Source: Antribacter gilvus (GTDB lineage: Bacteria > Actinomycetota > Actinomycetes > Actinomycetales > Cellulomonadaceae). Taken from it: a DNA stretch of 64,000 nucleotides. The stretch is taken from positions 186,001 to 250,000 of the forward strand of contig NZ_QXTH01000009.1 in NCBI RefSeq assembly GCF_003946865.1. Direction: 5' to 3'. Made by a program: the position numbers and the translations under genes. This document shows positions 41,350 through 50,059 of the stretch, piece after piece (positions within the stretch are counted from its first letter, which is position 1; each line of letters begins with the position of its first letter). Below the pieces are notes generated by a model. The model had not been told where the DNA came from. It was given only the letters and a program-made list of their open reading frames with translations, and searched no databases.

Positions 41350-41540
41350 GCGGCCGGCTGCTCAGTGCCTGCAGGTGGGCCCGCCGGGTTCCGTCGTCGG
41401 ACGTGCCGGCGTACTCCTTGATGAGCTCCCGGAGCAGCGGGCCCACGCCCAGCGTGGACGGCTGGTCCACCGCCAGCGGGTCCAGCCCCCCGGGGAACCC
41501 CGACCAGGTGCAGCTCGACCCGGCCGTCAAGGAGCCCGTG
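41350..41540 (-). pseudogene. Remnant of an AraC-type regulator
   Basis: The minus strand encodes TAGSSCTWSGFPGGLDPLAV followed by STLGVGPLLRELIKEYAGTS and RRAHLQAL, without a start or stop of its own. The GVGPLLRELI block is typical of the cupin-to-HTH junction of AraC family regulators (compare VSPLLRELI). The HTH half is missing: the WYL gene ends at 41320 on the other strand. It is a short leftover from a deletion or replacement. Confidence 0.5.
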
Positions 41541-41940
41541 TAGCGAGTCCCGCCGGTTCCGTACCTCTGTGGGCTCGGGCGGTGCTGCGCCACGCGAGCC
41601 AGGCGAGCGGGAGGAAGAGCCAGAACCCCGAGGCCGGCGTGAGGACGACGCCCCACACCCCCGTGGCCGCCAGGGCGCCGGCGAACCCGCGGGGCGCTCC
41701 CTCGCCGCGCCGCTCGGCTCGTAGCACCATCACGCCGACGAGCCCGAGGAACAGGCCGACGGTCACGTACCAGAAGGCGGCGCCGCGGAGCGTCGCCAGC
41801 TCGGGATCCTTGTCGAGCGCCCCCAGGACCCCGGCCTCGAGGATGCTTCGGAGGGAGTCGGCGTAGAACAGCGGGGCCGTGCTCACGTGGACTACCGCGA
41901 GCAGCACCGTCCAGAACCCTGAGCATCTCGCGAGGGACAT
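41527..41940 (-). CDS. Small four-helix membrane protein (DUF6463-like)
   Basis: The 137-residue protein has four hydrophobic segments (WTVLLAVVHVSTAPLFY, FWYVTVGLFLGLVGVMVL, GFAGALAATGVWGVVL, FWLFLPLAWLAW) and the layout of DUF6463 membrane proteins. It is divergent from the DUF2867-like/TetR pair, with a perfect 19-base palindrome between them, so it is probably part of the TetR regulon. Confidence 0.7.
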   Translation of the reverse strand: MSLARCSGFWTVLLAVVHVSTAPLFYADSLRSILEAGVLGALDKDPELATLRGAAFWYVTVGLFLGLVGVMVLRAERRGEGAPRGFAGALAATGVWGVVLTPASGFWLFLPLAWLAWRSTARAHRGTEPAGLATRAP

Positions 41941-41980
41941 CGTCTGCTCCGTTCGATCGGGGTCTCACCTAGCCACCACC

Positions 41981-41999
41981 GTACCATACCGTATGGTAC
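41981..41999. promoter_or_regulatory. Perfect 19-bp TetR-type operator
   Basis: GTACCATAC-C-GTATGGTAC is a perfect 9-1-9 inverted repeat. It overlaps the candidate -10 box TACGGT (41997-42002) of the plus-strand gene and lies 41 bases from the start of the divergent membrane gene, so one bound dimer could close both promoters. Confidence 0.8.
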
Positions 42000-42009
42000 G
42001 GTAGTCGTC

Positions 42010-42612
42010 ATGGAGACCTTGGCGACGAGATCGTTCCGCTTGCCCGACCGTGCGCACGCCGACGCTCCGTGGCGCATCCACGAGATCGCCCCCGACTTCG
42101 ACCTGGAGGACGTCTGGGCGCTCCCGACGCCCGGCGGTCCCGGAGACCTCGGGAGGCTGGTGCGCCAGTTCGCGTCCGACGACGACGACGAGATCTCGTC
42201 CGCCTTCGCCGTCCGCACCCTGTTCGCGATCCGGTGGCGCCTGGGATCCGTGATGCGCTGGGACGGCGAGCGGTCCGGCGTCGGCTCCCGGGTCGTGTCG
42301 CTGCGCGACCGGCTTCCCGACGACCTGCGCGACGGCACGAGGGGCCCGGACCTGCAGGCCGTGCCCTTCAGGTCCGTCTACCAGACCGACACGGAGTGGG
42401 TCGCCGAGCTCGCCAACCGCACGGTGCACGCGCTGCTCCACGTCGGATGGGTACCGTCGGGAGACGGGTACCAGGGCCAGATGGCGTCCCTCGTCAAGCC
42501 CGCGGGCAGGTTCGGCCGCACGTACATGGCAGGCATCAGGCCGCTTCGCCGCGCGATCGTGTACCCGCAGCTCATCCGTTCGATCGGGCGCAACTGGCCG
42601 AGGTACGCATGA
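42010..42612 (+). CDS. DUF2867-like protein
   Basis: The 200-residue soluble protein (RIHEIAPDFDLEDVWALPTPGG ... MAGIRPLRRAIVYPQLIRSI) resembles DUF2867 proteins, a fold related to the SRPBCC group and often found as a domain beside TetR genes. TACGGT is 13 bases before the ATG, so the message is likely leaderless and directly controlled by the palindrome at 41981. The stop overlaps the TetR start (ATGA). Confidence 0.7.
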   Translation: METLATRSFRLPDRAHADAPWRIHEIAPDFDLEDVWALPTPGGPGDLGRLVRQFASDDDDEISSAFAVRTLFAIRWRLGSVMRWDGERSGVGSRVVSLRDRLPDDLRDGTRGPDLQAVPFRSVYQTDTEWVAELANRTVHALLHVGWVPSGDGYQGQMASLVKPAGRFGRTYMAGIRPLRRAIVYPQLIRSIGRNWPRYA

Positions 42613-43166
42613 CGGCGCGGCGCAGGTGGCTGGACGAAGGGCTCGAGCTGCTCGCCGAGTCGGGCCCGGGCGGCCTGACGATCGACGCGCTGTGCGCGCG
42701 GCTCGGGCTGAGCAAGGGATCCTTCTACCACCACTTCAAGGGCATGGCCGGCTTCAAGACCGCCCTGCTCGAGCACTATGAGGAGCGCGGCGCCCAGGTC
42801 TTCATCGACCTGGTCGAGTCCCTGCCGATGGCTGACGGCGCCGAGAAGCTCAAGCGCCTCGTCGAGGCCGCGGTCACGGACGAGACACCCGACGAGGTCG
42901 AGACGCAGCTCCGCGCGTGGGCCAGCAAGGACGCCGAGGCCCGGGAGCACCTCGAACGCATCGACCGGAAGCGCACGGAGTACGTGCGGCGGCAGTGCCG
43001 GGCCGTGGTCGAGGACGCGGACCTGGCCGACGACGTCACCCAGCTGATCTACCTCGTTCTCGTCGGGGCGGGCTATGCCGTCCCGCCGCTCCCGGTGCGC
43101 GAACAGGCCCGGCTCTGGAACCGGCTCATCGCGTATCTCGAGAGCGAGGCCGGCCGTGCGCGATGA
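42609..43166 (+). CDS. TetR family transcriptional regulator
   Basis: The 185-residue protein has the TetR N-terminal HTH (GPGGLTIDALCARLGLSKGSFYHHFKGMAGFK) and an all-helical ligand-binding C-terminus. It is translated from the same transcript as the DUF2867-like gene (ATGA overlap). The palindrome at 41981-41999 at the head of this operon is the obvious operator, giving autoregulation together with control of the divergent membrane gene. Confidence 0.9.
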   Translation: MTARRRWLDEGLELLAESGPGGLTIDALCARLGLSKGSFYHHFKGMAGFKTALLEHYEERGAQVFIDLVESLPMADGAEKLKRLVEAAVTDETPDEVETQLRAWASKDAEAREHLERIDRKRTEYVRRQCRAVVEDADLADDVTQLIYLVLVGAGYAVPPLPVREQARLWNRLIAYLESEAGRAR

Positions 43167-43869
43167 GGTGCCGCACACGGGTCCCGAGGAGCCCTGAAGT
43201 GCGAGCACCCGCGAAGAGGGACATGCTCGACATAACGCAGCGCGATGGTGCGCTGCGACAACAAAGGAGACTCAGATGCCTACGTGGCTCATCCTCATCC
43301 TGGTCGGCGTGGTCCTGGTCATCCTGGGAGTCGCTACCGACATCGGCCAGTTCCTGATCTGGATCGGCGTCATCGTGCTGGTGGTCAGCCTGATCATGGG
43401 CTTCATGGGCCGCCGCAGGACCTAGCCGTGAGGTGAGCGGGGCCGGGCCCCGAGCGGGTCCGGCCTCGTTCTCGTCGGGGTGGTCGCCGCGCGCGTGGCC
43501 TTCCAGCAGGACGAGCCGGTCGACGAGGTCGGGCCGGGCGCTCGCGGTGAGGAACGCGGTGTGCGCCCCCATCGACTGGCCGACGAGGCGCACCGTCTCG
43601 CCGGGGAAGAGCTGCTCGACGACGGCGACCACGTCGCCGACGAACGCGTCCCGGGAGAGGTCGCCGGGGCGGCGCGTGCTGAGGCCGTGCCCCCGCTGGT
43701 CGACGAGGAGGACGCGAAAGCGGTCGGAGAGCGCGTCGGCGGTGGGGAGAAGCTCGCGGGAGCTGCCGGCCAGTCCGTGGAGCAGCACCACGGGCGGGCC
43801 GTCACCGCCCCCGTCGACGACGGCGATGCGGGTGTCCCCGCGCCGGATCTCCGCGGTGGAGGAGGTCAC
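43126..43869 (-). pseudogene. C-terminally truncated alpha/beta hydrolase running into antisense sequence
   Basis: Residues 1-130 are the N-terminal half of an alpha/beta hydrolase: VVLLHGLAGSSRELL, LLVDQRGHGLSTR, and the nucleophile elbow LVGQSMGAHTAFL. After LLEGHARGDHP (about 43480) the lid and the catalytic His are missing. The frame continues as antisense of a small membrane-protein gene and the end of tetR. A deletion of the 3' half is the likely explanation. The start overlaps the stop of the DadA-like gene (ATGA), so it was once the second gene of that operon. Confidence 0.65.
43276..43425 (+). CDS. 49-residue two-helix membrane protein
   Basis: ATG 43276 follows AAAGGAGA at an ideal distance and opens a 49-codon frame ending at TAG 43425. 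The product MPTWLILILVGVVLVILGVA ... LMGFMGRRRT type sequence has two hydrophobic helices and a basic tail; one helix ends near residue 20 and the other spans about residues 24-43. An 8-bp inverted repeat, CGCAGCGC/GCGCTGCG, precedes it (about 43236-43257). The function is unknown, but the strong ribosome site argues for expression. Confidence 0.65.
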   Translation: MPTWLILILVGVVLVILGVATDIGQFLIWIGVIVLVVSLIMGFMGRRRT

Positions 43870-45152
43870 GGGGTAGTTCCTGCCGCCGCGTCACCGTGCG
43901 GGGCTCCGCCGGCGCCCCTGCCGGAGTCGCCCCCGGACTCGTGGGCGTAGATGTCCCGGTACAGGCGGAGGGCGTCGTCCCGCAGCGCGGCGTGCTCCCG
44001 GCCCTCGAACCGGTCGACGGCAACCTCGCGTGGCAACGCGGGTCCGTCGGTGAGCGCGTCGGCGAGGGCGCGGGCGGCGCCGGCCGCGTGCGTGACCCAG
44101 ATGGCCTGGGCGACCCATACCCCGGGCAGGTCCGGGTGTGCCCCGAGGAACGGCAGGTTGTCCGGGGTCATGGCGAACACGCCGTTGACCTTGTGCGCGG
44201 CGTCGAACCGTGCCTGCGGCCGGAGCAGCTGCTGCGCGGCTGTGATCGACGCGTCGAAGTCCGGAGACCAGGGCAGGCCTGCCCCGTGCGTGAGGGAGTC
44301 GTCCTCCACGGGGACCGGCAGGTGGTCGTACGAGCCGAGGCCGAGGCGGTCGCCGTGGACGCGGGCGTAGACATGGTGCTCCGGCCAGCGGACGAACGGC
44401 CCCGAGAGGAGCCATGGGTCCGACGCCGAGTAGACGTAGGGATGGGCGACGGGGAACAGCGGCAGCTCCAGGCCGACCAGGCGGGCCAGGTGGGCGCCCC
44501 AGACGCCGCCGGCGAGCACCACGTCGTCGGCGTCGAGCCGCTCGCGGTCGCGGTCGCGGTCGCGCTCGGCGTCGGCGTCGGCGCCGCCGCGGCCCGGGCC
44601 GGGGCCGCCGACGACGGTGAACCCGCCGTCCCGGTTGCCGACGCCGGACACCTCGTGCCCGGCCACGAACACCGCTCCGGCGGACTCGGCCTGTGCCCGC
44701 AGGGCGGCGGTCAGCTCCGTCGGCGCCGCGACGCCGTCGTCGGCGAAGTGCGTCGCCGCGAGGATCCGCGACGTGTCGACGAACGCGTCGACGCTCTGGG
44801 GGAGCTCCGTACGGGACACGGTCCGGGCGGTCAGGCCGGCTGTGCGTGCTGCCTGAGCCCGGCGCTCGATCTCGTGAGCACCCGCGTCGGACGTGGCGAG
44901 CTCCAGTCCGCCCGGGCGGGAGAACCCGGCTCGGACCGACTCGTAGACGCGTGCCGAGGCGCGCGCCAGCTCGGTGAGCACGGGGGTGTCGTTGTAGAGG
45001 CCGACGAAGCCCGGCGCGAACGTGGTGGAACCCCTGGGGCGGCCCTCGTCCCGTTCGACCACGGTCACCCGGACGCCTGGGCGCCCGGCCAGCTCCCGCG
45101 CGATCGACACGCCGACGATCCCCGCGCCGATCACCACCACCTTGCGTGCCAC
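43866..45152 (-). CDS. DadA/dimethylglycine-oxidase-like FAD-dependent oxidoreductase
   Basis: The 428-residue protein starts with the FAD Rossmann motif VVVIGAGIVGVSIAREL and has the block GSTTFAPGFVGLYNDTPVL, typical of the FAD half of dimethylglycine and sarcosine dehydrogenases, plus the GRGGADADAE to DRDRERLDADDVVLAGG insertion, which is unusually charged. It would oxidise a secondary or tertiary amine or D-amino acid. GTG 45152 follows CAAGGAGG at a good distance. It lies back-to-back with the pectate lyase gene and is followed by a truncated hydrolase gene. Confidence 0.85.
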   Translation of the reverse strand: MARKVVVIGAGIVGVSIARELAGRPGVRVTVVERDEGRPRGSTTFAPGFVGLYNDTPVLTELARASARVYESVRAGFSRPGGLELATSDAGAHEIERRAQAARTAGLTARTVSRTELPQSVDAFVDTSRILAATHFADDGVAAPTELTAALRAQAESAGAVFVAGHEVSGVGNRDGGFTVVGGPGPGRGGADADAERDRDRDRERLDADDVVLAGGVWGAHLARLVGLELPLFPVAHPYVYSASDPWLLSGPFVRWPEHHVYARVHGDRLGLGSYDHLPVPVEDDSLTHGAGLPWSPDFDASITAAQQLLRPQARFDAAHKVNGVFAMTPDNLPFLGAHPDLPGVWVAQAIWVTHAAGAARALADALTDGPALPREVAVDRFEGREHAALRDDALRLYRDIYAHESGGDSGRGAGGAPHGDAAAGTTP

Positions 45153-45260
45153 GACGACGACCTCCTTGTGCCTCGGCCGGCTCGTGTCCTCCGGGCCGGC
45201 TTGTGTCTCTCGGGCCGTCCACACCGTAGACGACGTCGGGACAGTTCGTGAGATTGGGGC

Positions 45261-45474
45261 TTGCCATGCGGGAAACCGGTTACTAGAGTCTGGGAAACCG
45301 GTTACCCGAGGTTTTTGTCTTATCTGAGTGCATCGCTCCAGCGCCGGGGCGGGCAACTTCCGCACGGCCGCTGTCGTCAAGGCCCTGGGGAGACCGGTAC
45401 GGCGGACCGTTCGCCGAGACATGCATGGAAGCGCAACCACAACGTCCCGCATTCAACGAAGAGTGAGGCAACTC
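45261..45474 (+). promoter_or_regulatory. Pectinase-type promoter, twin operators and long leader (PL1 copy)
   Basis: TTGCCA (45261-45266) and TAGAGT (45284-45289) are 17 bases apart. The palindrome AACCGGTT occurs in the spacer (45274-45281) and again after the -10 box (45296-45303), 22 bases or two helical turns apart. About 180 bases of leader follow. The same elements at the same spacing, and most of the leader, stand in front of the PL9 gene (13566-13778). The conserved leader has no common reading frame, so it is not a coding extension. Confidence 0.78.
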
Positions 45475-47067
45475 ATGAGAACACGAGTCGGACTACGCGT
45501 CCTCGCGGCGGGGGCCACGCTGGCCCTGGCCGCCACGATCGGCATCACCACCCTGGCGTCGGCCCCCGAGGCGCAGGCGGCAACCGGTAGCGCCACGGGC
45601 TTCGCCACCGGCAACGGCGGCACCACCGGCGGCGCCGGCGGTCAGACGGTCCGGGCCACCACGGGTACCGCGATCCACGCGGCGCTGTGCGCCCGCCCCA
45701 CCACGAGCACCCCGATCATCATCCAGGTCGAGGGCACCATCAACCACGGCAACACGACCGCGGTCTCGGGTCCGGGCTGCAGCACCGCCGCGGGGGTGAT
45801 CGAGCTCAAGTCCATCAGCAACGTCTCGATCATCGGCGTGGGCGCCGGAGCGGTCTTCGACCAGCTCGGCATCCACATCCGCGACTCGCGCAACATCATC
45901 ATCCAGAACGTGACCGTCCGGAACGTCAAGAAGTCGGGCTCGCCTCTCTCCAACGGTGGCGACGCCATCGGCATGGAGAGCAACGTCCGCAACATCTGGG
46001 TGGACCACTCCACGCTCGAGGCGTCCGGTGGCGAGTCGGAGGGCTATGACGGCCTCTTCGACATGAAGGCCAACACCCAGTACGTGACCCTGTCGTACAG
46101 CATCCTGCGCAACTCGGGCCGTGGCGGTCTCATCGGCTCCAGCGAGACCGACCTCTCGAACGGCTACGTCACGTTCCACCACAACCTGTACGAGAACATC
46201 GACTCGCGCGCGCCGCTGCTGCGCGGTGGCATCGCGCACATCTACAACAACTACTACGTGAGCCTCAACTCGTCGGGCATCAACTCGCGCGCCGGTGCCA
46301 AGGCCAAGGTGGACAACAACTACTTCAAGAACTCGAAGGACGTGCTCGGCACGTTCTACACCGACCAGGCCGGCTACTGGCAGGTCAGCGGGAACATCTT
46401 CGACAACGTGACCTGGTCGGCCCGCAGCACCGACAACAACCCCGCCGGGCCCAACCCGACGTCGACCACGACCGTCAGCATCCCGTACGCCTACTCGCTC
46501 GACGGTGCCAGCTGCGTGCCCAGCATCGTGGCCGCCACGGCCGGCGCCAACAAGGGCCTGCGGGTCTCGGACGGCAGCTGCACGCCGACCACGCCGTCGC
46601 CCACCCCGACGCCGAGCCCCACGACGCCGAACCCCACGCCCACGCCCACTCCTACGCCGACGCCGACCCCCACCCCGACGCCCACCGCGCCGACCGGCCC
46701 GAACCTGAGCCTCGGCGCCGGCGCCGACGGCTCGAGCAAGGCCGACGGGTCGAGCTACGGCAACGTGATCGACGGCTCCATGAGCACCTACTGGTCGCCG
46801 TCCAGCTCGACCGGCACCGTCTCGGTCAAGTGGTCCTCGGCCAAGACCGTCTCGAAGGTCGTCATCCGTGAGGCCTCCGGCGCCACCGGCCGGGTCGGCG
46901 CCTGGCGCCTCGTCAACTACGGCACGGGTGCCGTCCTGGCGTCCGGTACCGGCGTCCCGGTCGGCACCATCAGCTTCCCGGCGACCTCGCTGAGCAAGAT
47001 CAGCTTCGTGATCACCAGCTCCAGCAGCACGCCGCGGATCGCTGAGTTCGAGACCTACGCCGGATAA
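45475..47067 (+). CDS. PL1-type pectate lyase with C-terminal discoidin-like module
   Basis: The 530-residue secreted enzyme has a signal peptide to about residue 36 (AQA), nearly identical to that of the PL9 gene. A right-handed parallel beta-helix follows with NIWVDHSTLEAS, the calcium-site region YDGLFDMKANTQYVTLSY, and the catalytic Arg245 in ENIDSRAPLLRGG. A Thr-Pro linker joins it to a C-terminal module (about 400-530, GPNLSLGAGADGSSKADG) that is almost the same as the N-terminal module of the PL9 lyase. It cleaves polygalacturonate by beta-elimination. The shared regulatory cassette points to joint induction by pectin fragments. Confidence 0.93.
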   Translation: MRTRVGLRVLAAGATLALAATIGITTLASAPEAQAATGSATGFATGNGGTTGGAGGQTVRATTGTAIHAALCARPTTSTPIIIQVEGTINHGNTTAVSGPGCSTAAGVIELKSISNVSIIGVGAGAVFDQLGIHIRDSRNIIIQNVTVRNVKKSGSPLSNGGDAIGMESNVRNIWVDHSTLEASGGESEGYDGLFDMKANTQYVTLSYSILRNSGRGGLIGSSETDLSNGYVTFHHNLYENIDSRAPLLRGGIAHIYNNYYVSLNSSGINSRAGAKAKVDNNYFKNSKDVLGTFYTDQAGYWQVSGNIFDNVTWSARSTDNNPAGPNPTSTTTVSIPYAYSLDGASCVPSIVAATAGANKGLRVSDGSCTPTTPSPTPTPSPTTPNPTPTPTPTPTPTPTPTPTAPTGPNLSLGAGADGSSKADGSSYGNVIDGSMSTYWSPSSSTGTVSVKWSSAKTVSKVVIREASGATGRVGAWRLVNYGTGAVLASGTGVPVGTISFPATSLSKISFVITSSSSTPRIAEFETYAG

Positions 47068-47089
47068 CGACGTCTGTCTCCACCGACGG

Positions 47090-47146
47090 CTGTGGGTGGT
47101 GTCCTGGGAGAGTGCGGCGCTGCCTCTCCCGGGACACCACCCACAG
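47090..47146 (+). terminator. Strong hairpin terminator after the PL1 gene
   Basis: A 23-base-pair stem starting CTGTGGGTGGTGTCC, with one G-T wobble and an 11-base loop, is followed by TCTTGTT. It lies 23 bases after the lyase stop codon. Confidence 0.85.
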
Positions 47147-47290
47147 TCTTGTTCAGCGGTATGCGCGCCGATGAATTACTCCGAAAAGGGCCTTTCCTCA
47201 CCTGGTCGTCGGGTGAAATGATCCGCGCTCCACAGAGCATTCCTGCACGTTCGCGCTTCCTCGCCTACGTTTCTCAGTGCAGGGGGGCGC

Positions 47291-49885
47291 ATGGAACATC
47301 ACGCAGTCGATGTGGGAGACGTCTTCAGCCCGCGGGGGCGGGGGAGCAGCTCGGGCGGCGGCGTCGGGTCGCCGGCAGTCCAGACGGAACGGTGGGGTCG
47401 TGTCGTCGGCCGCGAGCGCGAGACCCGGGTCATCCGGGCGTTCGCGGCAGGCTTCGACCTCGCGGCCCTTGTCGTGTCCGGCCCCGCCGGGATCGGCAAG
47501 ACCGCCACCACCGTCGCCGCGCTGCGAGACCTTCACCTGCCCGGCCCGACCGTGCGCCTCGGGGGCCTGAGCGCCGGGCGGCCGCACGTGTTCAGCCTCA
47601 GCCGCCACTACGGCATCGACCTGACGGGCTGGCCGTCGGTGCGTGCCAGCACCGACGGGCAGCTCCTGACGGGGATCGACGCCGACGCCTTCCTGAGCAG
47701 GCTGGCCCGGGAGGTCGAGCGCAGGGGCGAGCGGGACCGGGCCAGGCTGCTGTTCGTCGACGACGTGGGGCACCTCACCGCCGAGAAGGAGGACGCCCTC
47801 GACACGCTCGGCGAGCAGGCCTTCGCCCACGGCTGGCGCGTCGTGGTCGCCGCGCGCGGGCGGACGAGCCAGGTCGAGCGAGACGACCTGCGGGTCCTCG
47901 AGCTCGATCCTCTGGACGGCAGCGCCGTGCGTGCCCTGCTGGCCTCGTACCTGGAAGCCCCCGTCGCGACGGACCTCGCCGACCGCGTGGCCTGGTGGAG
48001 CGCGGGCAACCCGCGACTCGCCCTGGAGATCGCCGAGAATCTCACGCCGGCGCAGCTCCAGGGCGGGGCGCCGTGGGCGCCGACGACGGTCGGCGAGGCC
48101 GCGCGGCGGGCGTACCGGCCGGTGCTCGCGAGCCTCGCCGCCGACGAGGTCGCGGTGCTGGCGGCGGCCGTGCCCGTCGCCGACTCCGGGGACGTGCCGC
48201 CGGTGGACGACGACGCCCCCGGGATCGCGGTACTGGCCGCGCGCGGCCTCCTCGAACGGAGGGAGAGCGGTTGGGCGGTGACCCACCCGCTCCTGGCGCT
48301 GCTCTGCCGACAGCGCGCCGTCGTCGGCCGGCGCGCCCGGGGCGGCAGCGCCGTGGGCGCCGTGGCGTCGCTCGCGGCGGTCACCACCCCGGCCGACGTC
48401 ACCCAGGTGGTGCGCGGCCTGCACCTCGACGCGCTCGGGCCCGGTGCCCTGGCGGAGCTCGCCCGCGCCGGGTCGCCGACGGCGTACGCCCTCGCCTACC
48501 AGGCCGCTCTCCTGACCGGACTACCCCTCACGGGCGACCTCGACCTGTTCCCGGTGCTCGACCGGTCCGCCTACGACGGAAAGGGCGACGGCTGGCCCGA
48601 CCAGGTCTGGTGGCGCGACCCCGGTCTCGTCGAGCCGGGCACACGGGCGGCGGGTCGGCGGCTGGCGGCCGCGCTCGCGGGACTGGAGCTGACCGGGCTG
48701 ACGGCGGACCAGGGACGGCTGCACGCTGACCTGCGGGCGCTCTCCGGCACGCCCGGGCAGGACTGGGCGGGGATGCATCTCCGGGTCCGGGCGTTCCTCG
48801 CGCTGGGCGACCTCGAGGGCGCGGTCACCCTGCTGGCGGACACCGCGCGGCCGGCCGCCGGGCGAAGCGTGCTGGAACGCGTCGCCCGCGAGCTCGCCCG
48901 CGCGATGGTCGCCGCCGTGCAGTGGCGGTCGGCCGACGCGCGCCGCCACGTCGAGGCGGCCGCGATGCTCCGGCCGGCCGTGGCGGGCTGGCCGTTCGTC
49001 CGCGGGCAACGGGCGCTGGACCGGGCCGTCCACGACGGGGTCGAACCGGCCGGGGAGGCGACCCCGGACCGGGAACAGTGGTCGCCTCGTGCGTTCGGGG
49101 AGCACGCGGCCGCCGTCGGCTCGGCACACCTCGCGCTCGGCGGGGCGCGGGAGGCGCTGGCGCTCCTGACGGTGGCGCTCGAGCACTGCGCCTGGCCCTA
49201 CCAGGACCGGATCCTGGTGCAGGCCGACCTTGTCGAGGCCGCCGCCGCGGCGGGCGGCCTGGCGGACGGGGTCCCCGCAGTGGTCGACGCGGTCGTCGCA
49301 CCCCATGACGCCCGCCGTCGGCGTCTGGGCCGGTGGATCGCCCGCGTGCTCGGCGAGCCGGACGCCGGTCCCGAGCCCCGCAGGCCGGACGCGGTCGCGG
49401 CTGCGGCCCGTGCCCGCGCGGTCCTGGCGCCGCCCGACGACGCAGAGGGGGCCTTCGAGGCGGCACTCGCCGCCTCGCTGCCGCCCGCGACCCCGGCGGC
49501 GCGCCTCCGTGCGCTGGTCGCCTACGGCCGGTGGTGTGCCCGTCGCGGCGACCACGTCACCGCCGGGACGTTGCTGGACGAGGCGTCGGCCCTGGCGCGG
49601 ATCTCCGGCGCCGCCGGCTGGGCACGCGGCGCCGGTGCCGTGCGGGCCGCGGGCCGCCCCCTGGGGCTCGGCCACGACTGGGACGTGCTGACCGGCGACG
49701 AGCGGGAGCTCGTCCGCCTCGCCACGAGCGGAGCGACCAACGCCCGGATCGCCGAGACGGTCTTCGTCTCGGAGCGCACCGTCGTGAACCGGCTCCGGAG
49801 CATCTATGCGCGGCTCGGCATCCGGGACCGCCGTGACCTCGTCCAGATCGCCCGGAGCGCACCGCCGGAGTGGCTCAGCTCCTGA
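47291..49885 (+). CDS. Large LuxR-type ATP-binding regulator (LAL-like)
   Basis: The 864-residue protein has an N-terminal STAND/AAA-type ATPase with Walker A GPAGIGKTATT and Walker B RLLFVDDVG, a long helical region of TPR-like repeats, and a C-terminal LuxR HTH (LVRLATSGATNARIAETVFVSERTVVNRLRSIYARLGI). It is expected to bind a ligand and activate transcription in an ATP-dependent way. AGGGGGG precedes the ATG. It stands just upstream of the large surface protein, a plausible target, but no operator can be recognised. Confidence 0.87.
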   Translation: MEHHAVDVGDVFSPRGRGSSSGGGVGSPAVQTERWGRVVGRERETRVIRAFAAGFDLAALVVSGPAGIGKTATTVAALRDLHLPGPTVRLGGLSAGRPHVFSLSRHYGIDLTGWPSVRASTDGQLLTGIDADAFLSRLAREVERRGERDRARLLFVDDVGHLTAEKEDALDTLGEQAFAHGWRVVVAARGRTSQVERDDLRVLELDPLDGSAVRALLASYLEAPVATDLADRVAWWSAGNPRLALEIAENLTPAQLQGGAPWAPTTVGEAARRAYRPVLASLAADEVAVLAAAVPVADSGDVPPVDDDAPGIAVLAARGLLERRESGWAVTHPLLALLCRQRAVVGRRARGGSAVGAVASLAAVTTPADVTQVVRGLHLDALGPGALAELARAGSPTAYALAYQAALLTGLPLTGDLDLFPVLDRSAYDGKGDGWPDQVWWRDPGLVEPGTRAAGRRLAAALAGLELTGLTADQGRLHADLRALSGTPGQDWAGMHLRVRAFLALGDLEGAVTLLADTARPAAGRSVLERVARELARAMVAAVQWRSADARRHVEAAAMLRPAVAGWPFVRGQRALDRAVHDGVEPAGEATPDREQWSPRAFGEHAAAVGSAHLALGGAREALALLTVALEHCAWPYQDRILVQADLVEAAAAAGGLADGVPAVVDAVVAPHDARRRRLGRWIARVLGEPDAGPEPRRPDAVAAAARARAVLAPPDDAEGAFEAALAASLPPATPAARLRALVAYGRWCARRGDHVTAGTLLDEASALARISGAAGWARGAGAVRAAGRPLGLGHDWDVLTGDERELVRLATSGATNARIAETVFVSERTVVNRLRSIYARLGIRDRRDLVQIARSAPPEWLSS

Positions 49886-50059
49886 CGCTGCCCGGCTGGT
49901 GCGTCTCCGGGCGCACTTGCGTTCCGTTGCGTTGACGCACACTTCCCGTCACACCGCGCGGTGCCTCGGCCAGCAGTGTTCGTTGGGGCCAGGGGTTCCG
50001 CGCTGGGGGTGTGGACCTTCTTGTGTCCTGCGCAGTCTCGAACGCGAGGAGTGGTTCCA

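Noticed and set aside
44540-44600. Repeated CGGTCGCGGTCGCG and GTCGGCGTCGGCG runs
   Set aside because: They lie in frame in the DadA-like gene and give the DRDRDRE and ADADA insertion. This is noted in the gene entry and is not a separate element.
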